Positions 8,644 through 16,780 of a stretch of 29,299 nt of DNA are shown piece by piece. Each line of letters begins with the position of its first letter. The first letter of the stretch is position 1. The notes beneath the pieces are model-generated. The model did not search any database, was not told the origin of the DNA, and was given only the letters and a program-made list of their open reading frames with translations. The position numbers were made by a program, and so were the translations under genes. This stretch comes from a virus. The stretch is from positions 1 through 29,299 of the IMG/VR virus record IMGVR_UViG_3300008448_007227, one strand, 5' to 3'.

Positions 8644-9542
8644 TGAAAATATTAGTAACAGAAACTTTCCTACACTTTTTACCAAATGGATTAGGATGGA
8701 TAGAGGGTTTTGAAGATCTAGGACATACTGCCTATGGTTTACAGTCTCATGTTAATAACATCAATGATATAGATGAACAATTGGATATTTTAATATTCAT
8801 GGGCATGCACACATTAAACTATGATGATGTTGTTAAATTTAAAGATAAATGGCCTGAAACTAAACTAATAGCCGTATGTGCTAACTTTGATGAATCTTAT
8901 TTAAAATTAAAACCATACATACACACTTGGGTTCAACATAACTATAAACACTCAATAAGCGATAGATTATTTAGTGAGGCAGGAATGAATCTTATACACG
9001 TTCCTCTAGCATCTAGTCCTAAACTATTTACTAAATTAGATTTAAATAAACAGTTTGATGTTTCTTTTATAGGACAGTTTGGAGAGAATAAGGGACATGG
9101 ATATAGAGAGCAAGACTATTATTTAGATCCTATAATTAAATCCAATTTAAAAGGGTTCTATTCTGGATTTTATAACTATCCTCATATAGCAATTAATGAT
9201 GTGAATAAAGTTTATAATGCTACTAAAGTTAATTTAAATTTCCATTATCCATACCAAAAATTAGAATCAGAATTAAGTACTGACTCTATAGACTTCAATA
9301 GTAGAGTATTTGATATTTGCATGAGTGGAAATTTTCAATTATGTGATCATCCATATGTAGGTGAACTTTTTGATAAAGGATTAAAATACACAAGCAAAGA
9401 AAATTGGTTAGACACTTTAGAGTATTATTTGAATAATGAAGAAGAAATGTTTATTTTAACTAGAGAAGCACAAGAAGAGTGCTTATCTAAGCACACATGG
9501 AAATCTAGAATGTCTGAGTTTTTAAATAAAATTACCAATTAA
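8643..9542 (+). CDS. CgeB/group-1-like GT-B glycosyltransferase
   Basis: A 299-aa protein with the C-terminal signature of CgeB-type glycosyltransferases: 'DFNSRVFDICMSGNFQL' (about 219-235) followed by 'DHPYVGELFDKG' and a closing 'HTWKSRMSEFLNKI' helix. The N-terminal half lacks a strong motif, as is common in the nucleotide-free lobe of GT-B enzymes. Soluble and without a signal peptide, it should act on the cytoplasmic side. It is coupled to both neighbours by TAATG. The following gene appears to belong to the same broad family, so the two may add consecutive sugars. Substrates are unknown. Confidence 0.72.
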   Translation: MKILVTETFLHFLPNGLGWIEGFEDLGHTAYGLQSHVNNINDIDEQLDILIFMGMHTLNYDDVVKFKDKWPETKLIAVCANFDESYLKLKPYIHTWVQHNYKHSISDRLFSEAGMNLIHVPLASSPKLFTKLDLNKQFDVSFIGQFGENKGHGYREQDYYLDPIIKSNLKGFYSGFYNYPHIAINDVNKVYNATKVNLNFHYPYQKLESELSTDSIDFNSRVFDICMSGNFQLCDHPYVGELFDKGLKYTSKENWLDTLEYYLNNEEEMFILTREAQEECLSKHTWKSRMSEFLNKITN

Positions 9543-10480
9543 TGAAAAAAGTTTTATTCTTAATGAGGCTGAGAGAGCCAAACAATGAATATACTACTGC
9601 TATATTTAATTGGTTCGGGCCATTAGAACACTTAGGATATGAAGTTCACTATTATGAATACAATAATTATAATCCTGACGAATTCTATGAATATGCAAAA
9701 TCTCTAAAACCAGATTTTATTTTTCATCCAACATATGAAAACTTCCATCCAGAGTTTATAAGACTCAGAGAGTTCTCAAAAGTTTATTGTATACATTCTG
9801 ATGATGATTGGAGATTTGAAAATTATGTAAAGCATTGGATACCGTTTACAGATGGAGCAATAGGATATCAAAATCAGTTAAGTAGTTATGTTGATGCTGG
9901 AGCTTCTCAAAATTATTATCATAGGGCAAGATGGGCATTCAATCCTAATACTATGGTGTTTAATTTTAATAGTGAAAAAACTTATGGTTTAAGTCATATA
10001 GGAATTCTACATGGAACTAAATCACAAAAATTAAAATATCTACAGGATACAGGATTAAAAATAGATCAAATAGAATTAAAGTCTCCTAGCTATTCTAATT
10101 ACATGGAAACTTATCATAGATCTGTAGGATCAATATGTTTTACAAATAATTCTTTAGGCACAGCTACTCAAAGTAAAACTAGGTTAGCAGAGATGCCATA
10201 TTATTGTGCACTAATAAGTGAGCCATGGCCTAACATGGAAATGTGGAATATGGAACCTAATACTGATTTTATATTATTAGATGGATCATCTAATTCAATA
10301 GAGCTTGTAAATAAATTATTAAGTGATAAACAATTTGCTAAAGACATGCATAAGAGGTCTAAAGAGATTTTAATAAATAAAAATACAGTCTATCACGAAT
10401 GGGATACCATAATGGAAAAAATAGATGAGGATTATAAAAAAGTTGATATTAATTACATACTAAAACAATTTAATTTATAA
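9542..10480 (+). CDS. CgeB-like GT-B glycosyltransferase, second in tandem
   Basis: A 312-aa predicted transferase with the same general plan as the gene before it. 'SKTRLAEMPYYCALISEPWPN' (about 211-231) matches the R-x-x-E-x-x-x-x-G/A region of CgeB-like enzymes, and 'FILLDGSSNSIELVNKLLSD' corresponds to the usual 'y-d-d-x-e-e-L' segment after it. The N-terminal half contains 'VYCIHSDDDWRFENY', an aspartate run that also occurs in this family. Identity to the upstream gene is low by eye, so this is not a recent duplication. It has TAATG coupling at both ends. Donor and acceptor are unknown. Confidence 0.65.
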   Translation: MKKVLFLMRLREPNNEYTTAIFNWFGPLEHLGYEVHYYEYNNYNPDEFYEYAKSLKPDFIFHPTYENFHPEFIRLREFSKVYCIHSDDDWRFENYVKHWIPFTDGAIGYQNQLSSYVDAGASQNYYHRARWAFNPNTMVFNFNSEKTYGLSHIGILHGTKSQKLKYLQDTGLKIDQIELKSPSYSNYMETYHRSVGSICFTNNSLGTATQSKTRLAEMPYYCALISEPWPNMEMWNMEPNTDFILLDGSSNSIELVNKLLSDKQFAKDMHKRSKEILINKNTVYHEWDTIMEKIDEDYKKVDINYILKQFNL

Positions 10481-11445
10481 TGAGTACTAAGACTAAATTG
10501 GTAGTAGCAGATATGTATAGAGCGAAGAATAAATTAGCATTCTTTGCAATGCATCAAATATTGAATAGACTTCCAGAATTTGATATAGAATTCCATATAA
10601 TATGGGATGATCCAAGATATGAAGACGAATGGACTGAGAAAATAAATAATTTAGATTGTAAAACAACGTCTTATTCAAAAGAGATGTTAAACAATTACTG
10701 TAGAGAACTTGGAATTAGCGAAGATAGAATAGAATCATTTGATAAATTTAAATCAATATACTTTATTATTCATGGACACTATCTAAAAAATAAAAGTATA
10801 TCAAATTATTATTTAATCTATGATGATGATATTATTTTAAAAGAAGATATTCAAGAGTTTAAAGATTGCTTAAAAAATGAAGTGCCGTGTCTTATAGCAG
10901 AGCCAATGAATGCAGGTTGTGATAAAGTACTATTTAATCAACTTCTAAATTTATATGGAGGACAAGAAGCTTATAACTATTATCTAAGTGTAAATCCATC
11001 AATGCTAGGATTTAATGCAGGTATACAAGGTATAAGTTTAGATATGTATGAAGATTTTTTAGATCCAGAATATTTTAAATACTTATTAGATTTATTTAAC
11101 TATAGAGGAATATTCAATGAAGACGGAAGAGAAATAACAGGTCCAGAACGAACAGCTATAGATACTCAACAGCAATCTTTTTTTGGTATTATGAATATAA
11201 TAAGATCTAAAAAGCAACCTGTTATATTAGATCCACAAAAATATTTTATATGTCCTAACTGGGGATATCATCCAATTTATGGAGAGATAAATTCTCAAAA
11301 TGAATATAACGGATGGGATATTAATATGAAATCTAAAATAGTACACTTTATAGGACATACTGTACTAGAAGGAGTTTATTATGGTAAGCCAAAAATGTAT
11401 CATCAATTAGTTGACGAGTATTTAAAAAAGAATAATATAGTATGA
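10480..11445 (+). CDS. GT-A glycosyltransferase with DDD metal-binding motif
   Basis: A 321-aa predicted nucleotide-sugar transferase. 'YYLIYDDDIILKED' (Asp115-117) is a hydrophobic strand followed by a DxD-type triad, and the C-terminal 'KIVHFIGHT' (about residues 286-294) recalls the H-F-x-G metal-ligand motif of GT8-like retaining transferases. I cannot assign the CAZy family with certainty. It has no membrane helix. It ends with an ATGA overlap into the RmlB-like dehydratase, and base composition begins to rise in G+C after this gene. Confidence 0.65.
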   Translation: MSTKTKLVVADMYRAKNKLAFFAMHQILNRLPEFDIEFHIIWDDPRYEDEWTEKINNLDCKTTSYSKEMLNNYCRELGISEDRIESFDKFKSIYFIIHGHYLKNKSISNYYLIYDDDIILKEDIQEFKDCLKNEVPCLIAEPMNAGCDKVLFNQLLNLYGGQEAYNYYLSVNPSMLGFNAGIQGISLDMYEDFLDPEYFKYLLDLFNYRGIFNEDGREITGPERTAIDTQQQSFFGIMNIIRSKKQPVILDPQKYFICPNWGYHPIYGEINSQNEYNGWDINMKSKIVHFIGHTVLEGVYYGKPKMYHQLVDEYLKKNNIV

Positions 11446-12398
11446 CAAAGGTAGTTTACGTAACAGGTTGTTTTGGACTTATAGGAAGTCACATAACAAG
11501 AGCATGTTTAGAAAAAGGTTGGTACGTTAAAGGAGTTGACTCATTGACTTATGCAGCTAATGAAGATTTGATAGAAGAATTCTGTTTCTATGATAAGTTC
11601 TCTCTTGTAAAAGATGATATAAATAATCTTAAGTTTTTATATGAGTGCGACTATATTATTAATACTGCAGCAGAAACACATGTAGGTAATTCAATTGCCA
11701 ATTCAGATAAGTTTGTATCTTCTAATATTAACGGAGTTCATAACTTACTTGAGCTATTAAGAAACTATAGACAAGAAACAATTAAGGTTCCTATCTTACT
11801 CCATTTCTCAACAGATGAAGTGTATGGTGATATTGAAGATGGTACTCATAATGAAAAAGATCTTCTTAAACCTTCTAATCCATATTCAGCAACTAAAGCT
11901 GCAGCTGATCAATTAATATTGGCGTGGGGTAGAACATATAAAATACCGTATGTAATTGTAAGACCAACCAATAACTATGGAGTAGGTCAATATGTAGAGA
12001 AACTTATACCTAAAGCATGTAAGTATCTATCATTAAATAGAAAGATACCACTTCATAATGGAGGATCTCCAATACGTAACTGGCTTCATGCAGCAGATAC
12101 CGCTCAAGCTGTGATTACTATAGTTGAGTCTGGTGTACAAAATGAAATATTCAATATCGCAGGTGGTTATGAGCAAAGTAATTTATCCACTGTAGAGAAA
12201 GTTATACATAATTATACTGGATTAAGTACATTTGATATAAATGAATATATTGATACAGACTACTCAAGACCTGGTCAAGACGTAAGATATGCTTTAGATG
12301 ATAGTAAGTTAAGAAGTCTTGGTTGGGAACCAAAAAAACAATTTGACTCAGAAATAAAAGAAATTGTACAGTATTACAAATCAAAGTTTATATGGTAA
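11442..12398 (+). CDS. RmlB-like NDP-hexose 4,6-dehydratase
   Basis: Extended SDR predicted to turn an NDP-hexose, classically dTDP-glucose, into the 4-keto-6-deoxy intermediate. It has GxxGxxG at Gly9/12/15, the diagnostic 'STDEVYGD' with Thr124-Asp125-Glu126, and YxxxK at Tyr148/Lys152 ('YSATK'). 'NNYGVGQYVEKLIPKA' and 'PIRNWLHAAD' are close to the RmlB forms. At 318 aa it is slightly shorter than typical RmlB (about 340-360). It lacks the TGHTGFKG motif of CDP-glucose dehydratase RfbG. It would feed both the RfbH-like enzyme at 1031 and the aminotransferase branch. Whether its base is dTDP, CDP or UDP is open. Confidence 0.85.
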   Translation: MTKVVYVTGCFGLIGSHITRACLEKGWYVKGVDSLTYAANEDLIEEFCFYDKFSLVKDDINNLKFLYECDYIINTAAETHVGNSIANSDKFVSSNINGVHNLLELLRNYRQETIKVPILLHFSTDEVYGDIEDGTHNEKDLLKPSNPYSATKAAADQLILAWGRTYKIPYVIVRPTNNYGVGQYVEKLIPKACKYLSLNRKIPLHNGGSPIRNWLHAADTAQAVITIVESGVQNEIFNIAGGYEQSNLSTVEKVIHNYTGLSTFDINEYIDTDYSRPGQDVRYALDDSKLRSLGWEPKKQFDSEIKEIVQYYKSKFIW

Positions 12399-14173
12399 AA
12401 GTAAGTGACGTTATCGCAGACTATCTAAAAGAGAAAGGTGTAGAAGTAGTATTCGGTATTATTGGATCTGCTAACTCTCATATCTTTGATTCTATTAATA
12501 AATTAGGTTACACTAAAATCATTAATACACATCATGAGCAGGCAGCAGTGCTTGCAATGGGTGCATACTATAGAGCATCCGGTAAATTATCTGCTGCCAT
12601 AGTTACTGCAGGAGGTGGATCAACTAATGCTGTTACAGGAGTTGTAAGTAACTGGGCAGACTCTGTACCTGGTATTATTATCTCAGGACAAGAGAACTAT
12701 AACTATGTAAGTACACAAGAAACATTGAGAATGTATGGTACTCAAGGATTAAATATAACTAAGATGGTATCAGAGGTAACTAAGAAAGCAGTGGCCTTTG
12801 ATGATCAAATGAGTATCTATAAAGTATTAGAAGATCTTGATAAAGAAACAATATCAGGTAGGCCTGGCCCTGTATGGTTAGATGTTCCTATGAACTTACA
12901 AGCAAAAATGGTAGAGAAGAGAGATTGGAACTTCTACTCTAAAGCACTTAAACATGTATATGTTGATGACATTATTGATGCCATAAACCAATCAGAAAGA
13001 CCTGTTATTATTGGAGGAAATGGTATTAGACTTTCAGGAGCTAAAGATATATTTAGACAGTTTGTTAACTATGCTAGAGTTCCTGTATTGCTTAGTTGGT
13101 CTGGTATAGACTTGCTTGATGATAACAATGAATACTATTTTGGTAGGTTTGGTTTGTATGGACAAAGAGCAGCAAACTTCATCGTACAAAATGCAGACAC
13201 TATTATTGTATTGGGAAGTAGGTTAGCACTACCACAAGTAGGTTATGACTTCAGTCAATTTGCAAGAGGCGCTAAAATAATTGTGATTGATATAGATGAA
13301 CTTGAAGCTACTAAATATAAAATACATCAACACATAAAAGCAGATTGTTATGATACTATATACAATCTTATAGCTAAGACATTTATGCTATGGGGATATA
13401 AGAAAGAGTGGATGGCATATTGTCAAGTAATGAAGAATAAGTATCCTCTAGTAGAAAACTATCATGAAGATAATGGATACCTGAACTCTTATAGGTTCAT
13501 AACTAAGATGTCAGACTATTTGAAAGACGATCATATAGTGGTAACTGATATGGGAACAGCTTTATTGAGTGGACATCAGAATATAAAGCTTAAACCTAAC
13601 CAGACCATGTTTACGTCACAAGGTCTTGGTGAGATGGGTTATGGCCTTCCTGCTGCATTAGGTGCGGCTCTTGCATGCCCAAACAAGCCTGTGCTATGTA
13701 TGAATTGTGATGGTGGAATGATGATGAACTTGCAAGAACTTCATACAATTATAGAAAATAATCTTCCTATTAAGATTATCATCTTCAACAATGATGGATA
13801 TCTGATGATCAAACATACTCAGAAGATGTTATTTAAAGGAGACTATGTTAGTGTAAATAAAAAGACAGGAATAGGCTTACCTAAGTTTGATAGAGTTATG
13901 CCGGCTTTTGGGTATAAGTATTATGATCTCAAGTCATGGGATAACTTTGATCAAGTTATGTCTTATTTTATAAATGAACCAGGTCCTGCTTGTCTAGAAG
14001 TATTTATGGATCCAGAACAAGATTTTATACCTAAAGTTAAAGGCGTATTGAGAGAGGATGGAAGTATATTCCCTCCACCAATTGAAGAGATGTCTCCATT
14101 ACTTTCTTTAGAAGATGTAAAACAAAACATGGTAATAGAGATTAGTGAAAAATCTAAATTAATTAAGAGATGA
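12392..14173 (+). CDS. Thiamine-diphosphate enzyme, acetolactate synthase-like (YerE-type candidate)
   Basis: A 593-aa ThDP enzyme with the three expected domains. The Pyr domain carries the cofactor-activating Glu49 in 'NTHHEQAA' and 'GGGSTNAVTGVVSNWADSVP' (compare GPGATN in acetolactate synthase). A central TPP_enzyme_M-type domain covers about 190-330. In the PP domain the GDG motif reads Cys439-Asp440-Gly441 followed by NN about 25 residues later. Such enzymes decarboxylate a 2-oxo acid and transfer the acyl group. In a sugar operon beside a 3-deoxysugar enzyme, the closest precedent is YerE, which adds a two-carbon branch to a 4-keto-3,6-dideoxyhexose. An acetolactate synthase for metabolism is the alternative, but no other amino-acid genes are present. 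Confidence 0.82.
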   Translation: MVKVSDVIADYLKEKGVEVVFGIIGSANSHIFDSINKLGYTKIINTHHEQAAVLAMGAYYRASGKLSAAIVTAGGGSTNAVTGVVSNWADSVPGIIISGQENYNYVSTQETLRMYGTQGLNITKMVSEVTKKAVAFDDQMSIYKVLEDLDKETISGRPGPVWLDVPMNLQAKMVEKRDWNFYSKALKHVYVDDIIDAINQSERPVIIGGNGIRLSGAKDIFRQFVNYARVPVLLSWSGIDLLDDNNEYYFGRFGLYGQRAANFIVQNADTIIVLGSRLALPQVGYDFSQFARGAKIIVIDIDELEATKYKIHQHIKADCYDTIYNLIAKTFMLWGYKKEWMAYCQVMKNKYPLVENYHEDNGYLNSYRFITKMSDYLKDDHIVVTDMGTALLSGHQNIKLKPNQTMFTSQGLGEMGYGLPAALGAALACPNKPVLCMNCDGGMMMNLQELHTIIENNLPIKIIIFNNDGYLMIKHTQKMLFKGDYVSVNKKTGIGLPKFDRVMPAFGYKYYDLKSWDNFDQVMSYFINEPGPACLEVFMDPEQDFIPKVKGVLREDGSIFPPPIEEMSPLLSLEDVKQNMVIEISEKSKLIKR

Positions 14174-15018
14174 TTAAAGCTGGAATTATAGGAACAGGCA
14201 ATATTGGTACTGACTTACTATTGAAAATACTGAAGACAAACTATATTAAACCTGTAATATTTGCAGGCCGTAGAATGGATTCAGATGGTATCAGAATAGC
14301 GCAATCAAAAGGTATAGAAGTTACAGATAAAGGTATTCAATACTTTATTGATAATCCTAATTGTTGTGATGTAGTATATGATTGCACAAGTGCAGCAGAC
14401 GCTAAAGAACATGCTAAGGTATTTTCTGAACAGGGGATTAAAGTGATAGACTTGACTCCTGCTAAAGTTGGACCTTTGTGTGTACCTAGTATTAATTCTA
14501 GAGTTATATTAGATTCTGGTAATGTCAATATGATTACATGTGGCGGTCAAGCATCAATGCCTATGCTTAATCTTATATCTAAGTATTGTGATAAGTTAGA
14601 CTATATAGAAGTTGTATCTCAAATTGCATCTAAGAGCGCAGGTATGGCAACAAGGATTAATATCGATTCTTATATTCATACCACAGAAATGGCCATAAAA
14701 CAATTCACTAAATGTGATAATTGTAAAGTGATATTGAATTTAAATCCTGCTGAACCATGCGTTGATATGCAAACTACTATGTTCTTGAAGTTTCAAAATA
14801 TTGATTTTGAAGATCTAGTTGAAGAGATCTATAAGAAGATTAAGGAACTAAAGACATATATACCACATTATGAATTGGTATTGCCACCAGTTATTAATGA
14901 TGATATACTTGTGTTGAGTATCAAAGTGAAAGGATCTGGTGATTATTTACCAGAGTATGCAGGTAACTTAGACATTATTAATTGTGCTGCAATTGAAGTA
15001 ACTAAAAATTTATTGTAA
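14170..15018 (+). CDS. Acylating acetaldehyde dehydrogenase (MhpF/DmpF-like)
   Basis: Predicted to interconvert acetaldehyde plus CoA and acetyl-CoA with NAD(H). 'IIGTGNIGTDLL' (7-18) is the dinucleotide motif. The catalytic thiolate is Cys124 in 'MITCGGQAS', and 'QIASKSAGMATRINID' and 'ILNLNPAEP' are family-specific segments. It is 282 aa against about 310 for MhpF/DmpF, with shortening spread through the protein rather than a lost domain. It directly precedes its usual partner aldolase (TAATG coupling), and in degradative operons the two form a channelling complex. Here the company is sugar-biosynthetic, so a biosynthetic direction is likely. Confidence 0.88.
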   Translation: MIKAGIIGTGNIGTDLLLKILKTNYIKPVIFAGRRMDSDGIRIAQSKGIEVTDKGIQYFIDNPNCCDVVYDCTSAADAKEHAKVFSEQGIKVIDLTPAKVGPLCVPSINSRVILDSGNVNMITCGGQASMPMLNLISKYCDKLDYIEVVSQIASKSAGMATRINIDSYIHTTEMAIKQFTKCDNCKVILNLNPAEPCVDMQTTMFLKFQNIDFEDLVEEIYKKIKELKTYIPHYELVLPPVINDDILVLSIKVKGSGDYLPEYAGNLDIINCAAIEVTKNLL

Positions 15019-16016
15019 TGAGTAAGATCATAATAACAGATTCATCTTTAAGAGATGGTAACCACGCAGTCAAACATACAATTAATCTTGAACAAATAAA
15101 AAGATATTGTGAATTTGCAGATAGGGCAAGAATTCCTATTGTAGAAGTAGGGCATGGTAACGGTTTAGGAGCGTCGTCTTTATTGATTGGACAATCTCCA
15201 TATACAGATAAAGAAATATTAATTACTGCAAGAGAGAGTCTTAAAAGATCTAGACTCGGTATTCATATTATTCCTGGAATTGCTACAGTCAAAAAAGATA
15301 TAGAACAAGCAATTGATTTAGGTGTAGATGTATTTAGAATTGCAACACACTGTACTGAAGCCACTTTATCTAAGTCTCATATAGAATATTTAAAGAGTAG
15401 AGATAAAACAGTATTTGGTGTATTAATGATGAGTGCATTGGCTGATACTAAAACATTAGTAGAGAATGCTAAGACTATGGAAGAGTATGGAGCAGAGGCA
15501 ATAATCATTATGGATTCTACAGGTACATACTTACCAAAAGATGTATATGAAAGAATTGACTCATTAAAGAATAGTTTAAATATTGAAGTTGGTTTTCATG
15601 CTCACGATAATTTAGGATTGGCCACAGCAAATTCATTAACTGCTGCAAATTATGGAGCAACTTATATTGATGCATGTATTAGAGGTTTTGGAGCAGGGGC
15701 AGGCAATGCACATTTAGAAATGATCATCCCTGTATTAGAGAAGAGTGGATATGAAGTAGACATAGACTTTCAAAAAGTTATCATAGAAGCAGATAAAGTC
15801 ATGGACTATCTAGTACCTTCAGCACCGATATCTACTCCAGTTAATATCTTAACAGGATTGAATAGACTATTCTCAGGATTTGAGAAGCCTATTATCAAAG
15901 CATCTAAATTATTTGGCATAGAATATTCATCATTAATATTTGAACTTGGAAATAGAAAGTTAGTTGCTGGTCAAGAAGATCTTATATTAGAGGTAGCACA
16001 AAAGCTGAAGAAATGA
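15018..16016 (+). CDS. 4-hydroxy-2-oxovalerate aldolase-like enzyme (MhpE/DmpG, HMGL family)
   Basis: A (beta/alpha)8 aldolase of 332 aa. The N-terminal 'DSSLRDGNHAVKH' gives Arg12, Asp13 and His16, matching the catalytic residues of DmpG. 'VEVGHGNGLG' follows, the metal ligands His194 and His196 are in 'GFHAHDNLGLA', and 'GFGAGAGNAHLE' is also conserved. The C-terminal region resembles the DmpG communication domain that binds the dehydrogenase. Known homologs split 4-hydroxy-2-oxopentanoate to pyruvate and acetaldehyde, reversibly. Together with the gene before it, it could make that 2-oxo acid from acetyl-CoA and pyruvate. Its use by the ThDP enzyme upstream is my inference. Confidence 0.88.
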   Translation: MSKIIITDSSLRDGNHAVKHTINLEQIKRYCEFADRARIPIVEVGHGNGLGASSLLIGQSPYTDKEILITARESLKRSRLGIHIIPGIATVKKDIEQAIDLGVDVFRIATHCTEATLSKSHIEYLKSRDKTVFGVLMMSALADTKTLVENAKTMEEYGAEAIIIMDSTGTYLPKDVYERIDSLKNSLNIEVGFHAHDNLGLATANSLTAANYGATYIDACIRGFGAGAGNAHLEMIIPVLEKSGYEVDIDFQKVIIEADKVMDYLVPSAPISTPVNILTGLNRLFSGFEKPIIKASKLFGIEYSSLIFELGNRKLVAGQEDLILEVAQKLKK

Positions 16017-16780
16017 AGATACTAATTACAGGTGCAAATGGTTATATAGGAAGTTCTTTATATAATGCACTTAAAGATAAGTATGAAGTAACTGCTATTA
16101 GTAGAGATGATTTTAATCTAGTAGATATTGAAAGAATGATTAAGTTCTTTAATGGTAAGTATTTCGATGTAGTACTCCATTGTGCTATAGCAGGAGGAAG
16201 CAGATTAAAAGAAGATAGTTGGGAAACAATGGATATTAATTTAGCAATGTACTATAATTTATTGCAGTGCAAAGTACATTATGCAAAGTTAATCCAGTTT
16301 GGTTCAGGAGCAGAGTATGCACAAGACGATAAGCCATATGGATTTAGTAAGAGAGTTATATCTAAGTCTATAGAGAATAGAGACGGATTCTATAATCTAA
16401 GAATATATGCAGTGTTTGATGAGTTAGAGTTAGATACCAGGTTTATTAAGTCTAATCTAAAAAGATATATAAATAAAGAAGACATGCAGATACACCAAAA
16501 CAAATACATGGACTTCTTTTATATGCAAGACCTAATTAAGTTAGTAGACTATTACATACTGCATGATGGTCTACCTAAACAAGTTGATTGTACGTACGAA
16601 GACATTAAGAGTCTAAAAGAAATATGTGAGTTTATAAATACTCTTGACGATCATAAAGTGGGTATACAATACCAAGAACAAGGACTAGTAAAAGGATATG
16701 TGGGATTCAATAAAACTTTACAGTTAGACTACATAGGACTTAAACAAGGAATAATTAACACATACAATAAATTGAAATGA
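16013..16780 (+). CDS. Short NDP-sugar SDR reductase/epimerase (RmlD-like)
   Basis: A 255-aa extended-SDR-type protein. The cofactor motif is 'ITGANGYIGSS' (5-15), the active site 'QFGSGAEYAQDDKPYGFSK' has Tyr109/Lys113, and 'KYMDFFYMQDLIKLVDYY' resembles the RDF-x-Y/H-V-x-D segment. It is shorter than GalE or RmlB proteins (310 aa or more), with a reduced substrate domain, as in RmlD-like 4-keto reductases. It follows the ThDP/dehydrogenase/aldolase trio, so reduction of a keto group, perhaps on a newly attached side chain as YerD does in yersiniose synthesis, is attractive but unproven. It has ATGA junctions on both sides. Confidence 0.78.
   Translation: MKILITGANGYIGSSLYNALKDKYEVTAISRDDFNLVDIERMIKFFNGKYFDVVLHCAIAGGSRLKEDSWETMDINLAMYYNLLQCKVHYAKLIQFGSGAEYAQDDKPYGFSKRVISKSIENRDGFYNLRIYAVFDELELDTRFIKSNLKRYINKEDMQIHQNKYMDFFYMQDLIKLVDYYILHDGLPKQVDCTYEDIKSLKEICEFINTLDDHKVGIQYQEQGLVKGYVGFNKTLQLDYIGLKQGIINTYNKLK

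Noticed and set aside
8643-10480. Recent tandem duplication of the two CgeB-like transferases
   Set aside because: Apart from family-level motifs the two proteins share little sequence by eye.
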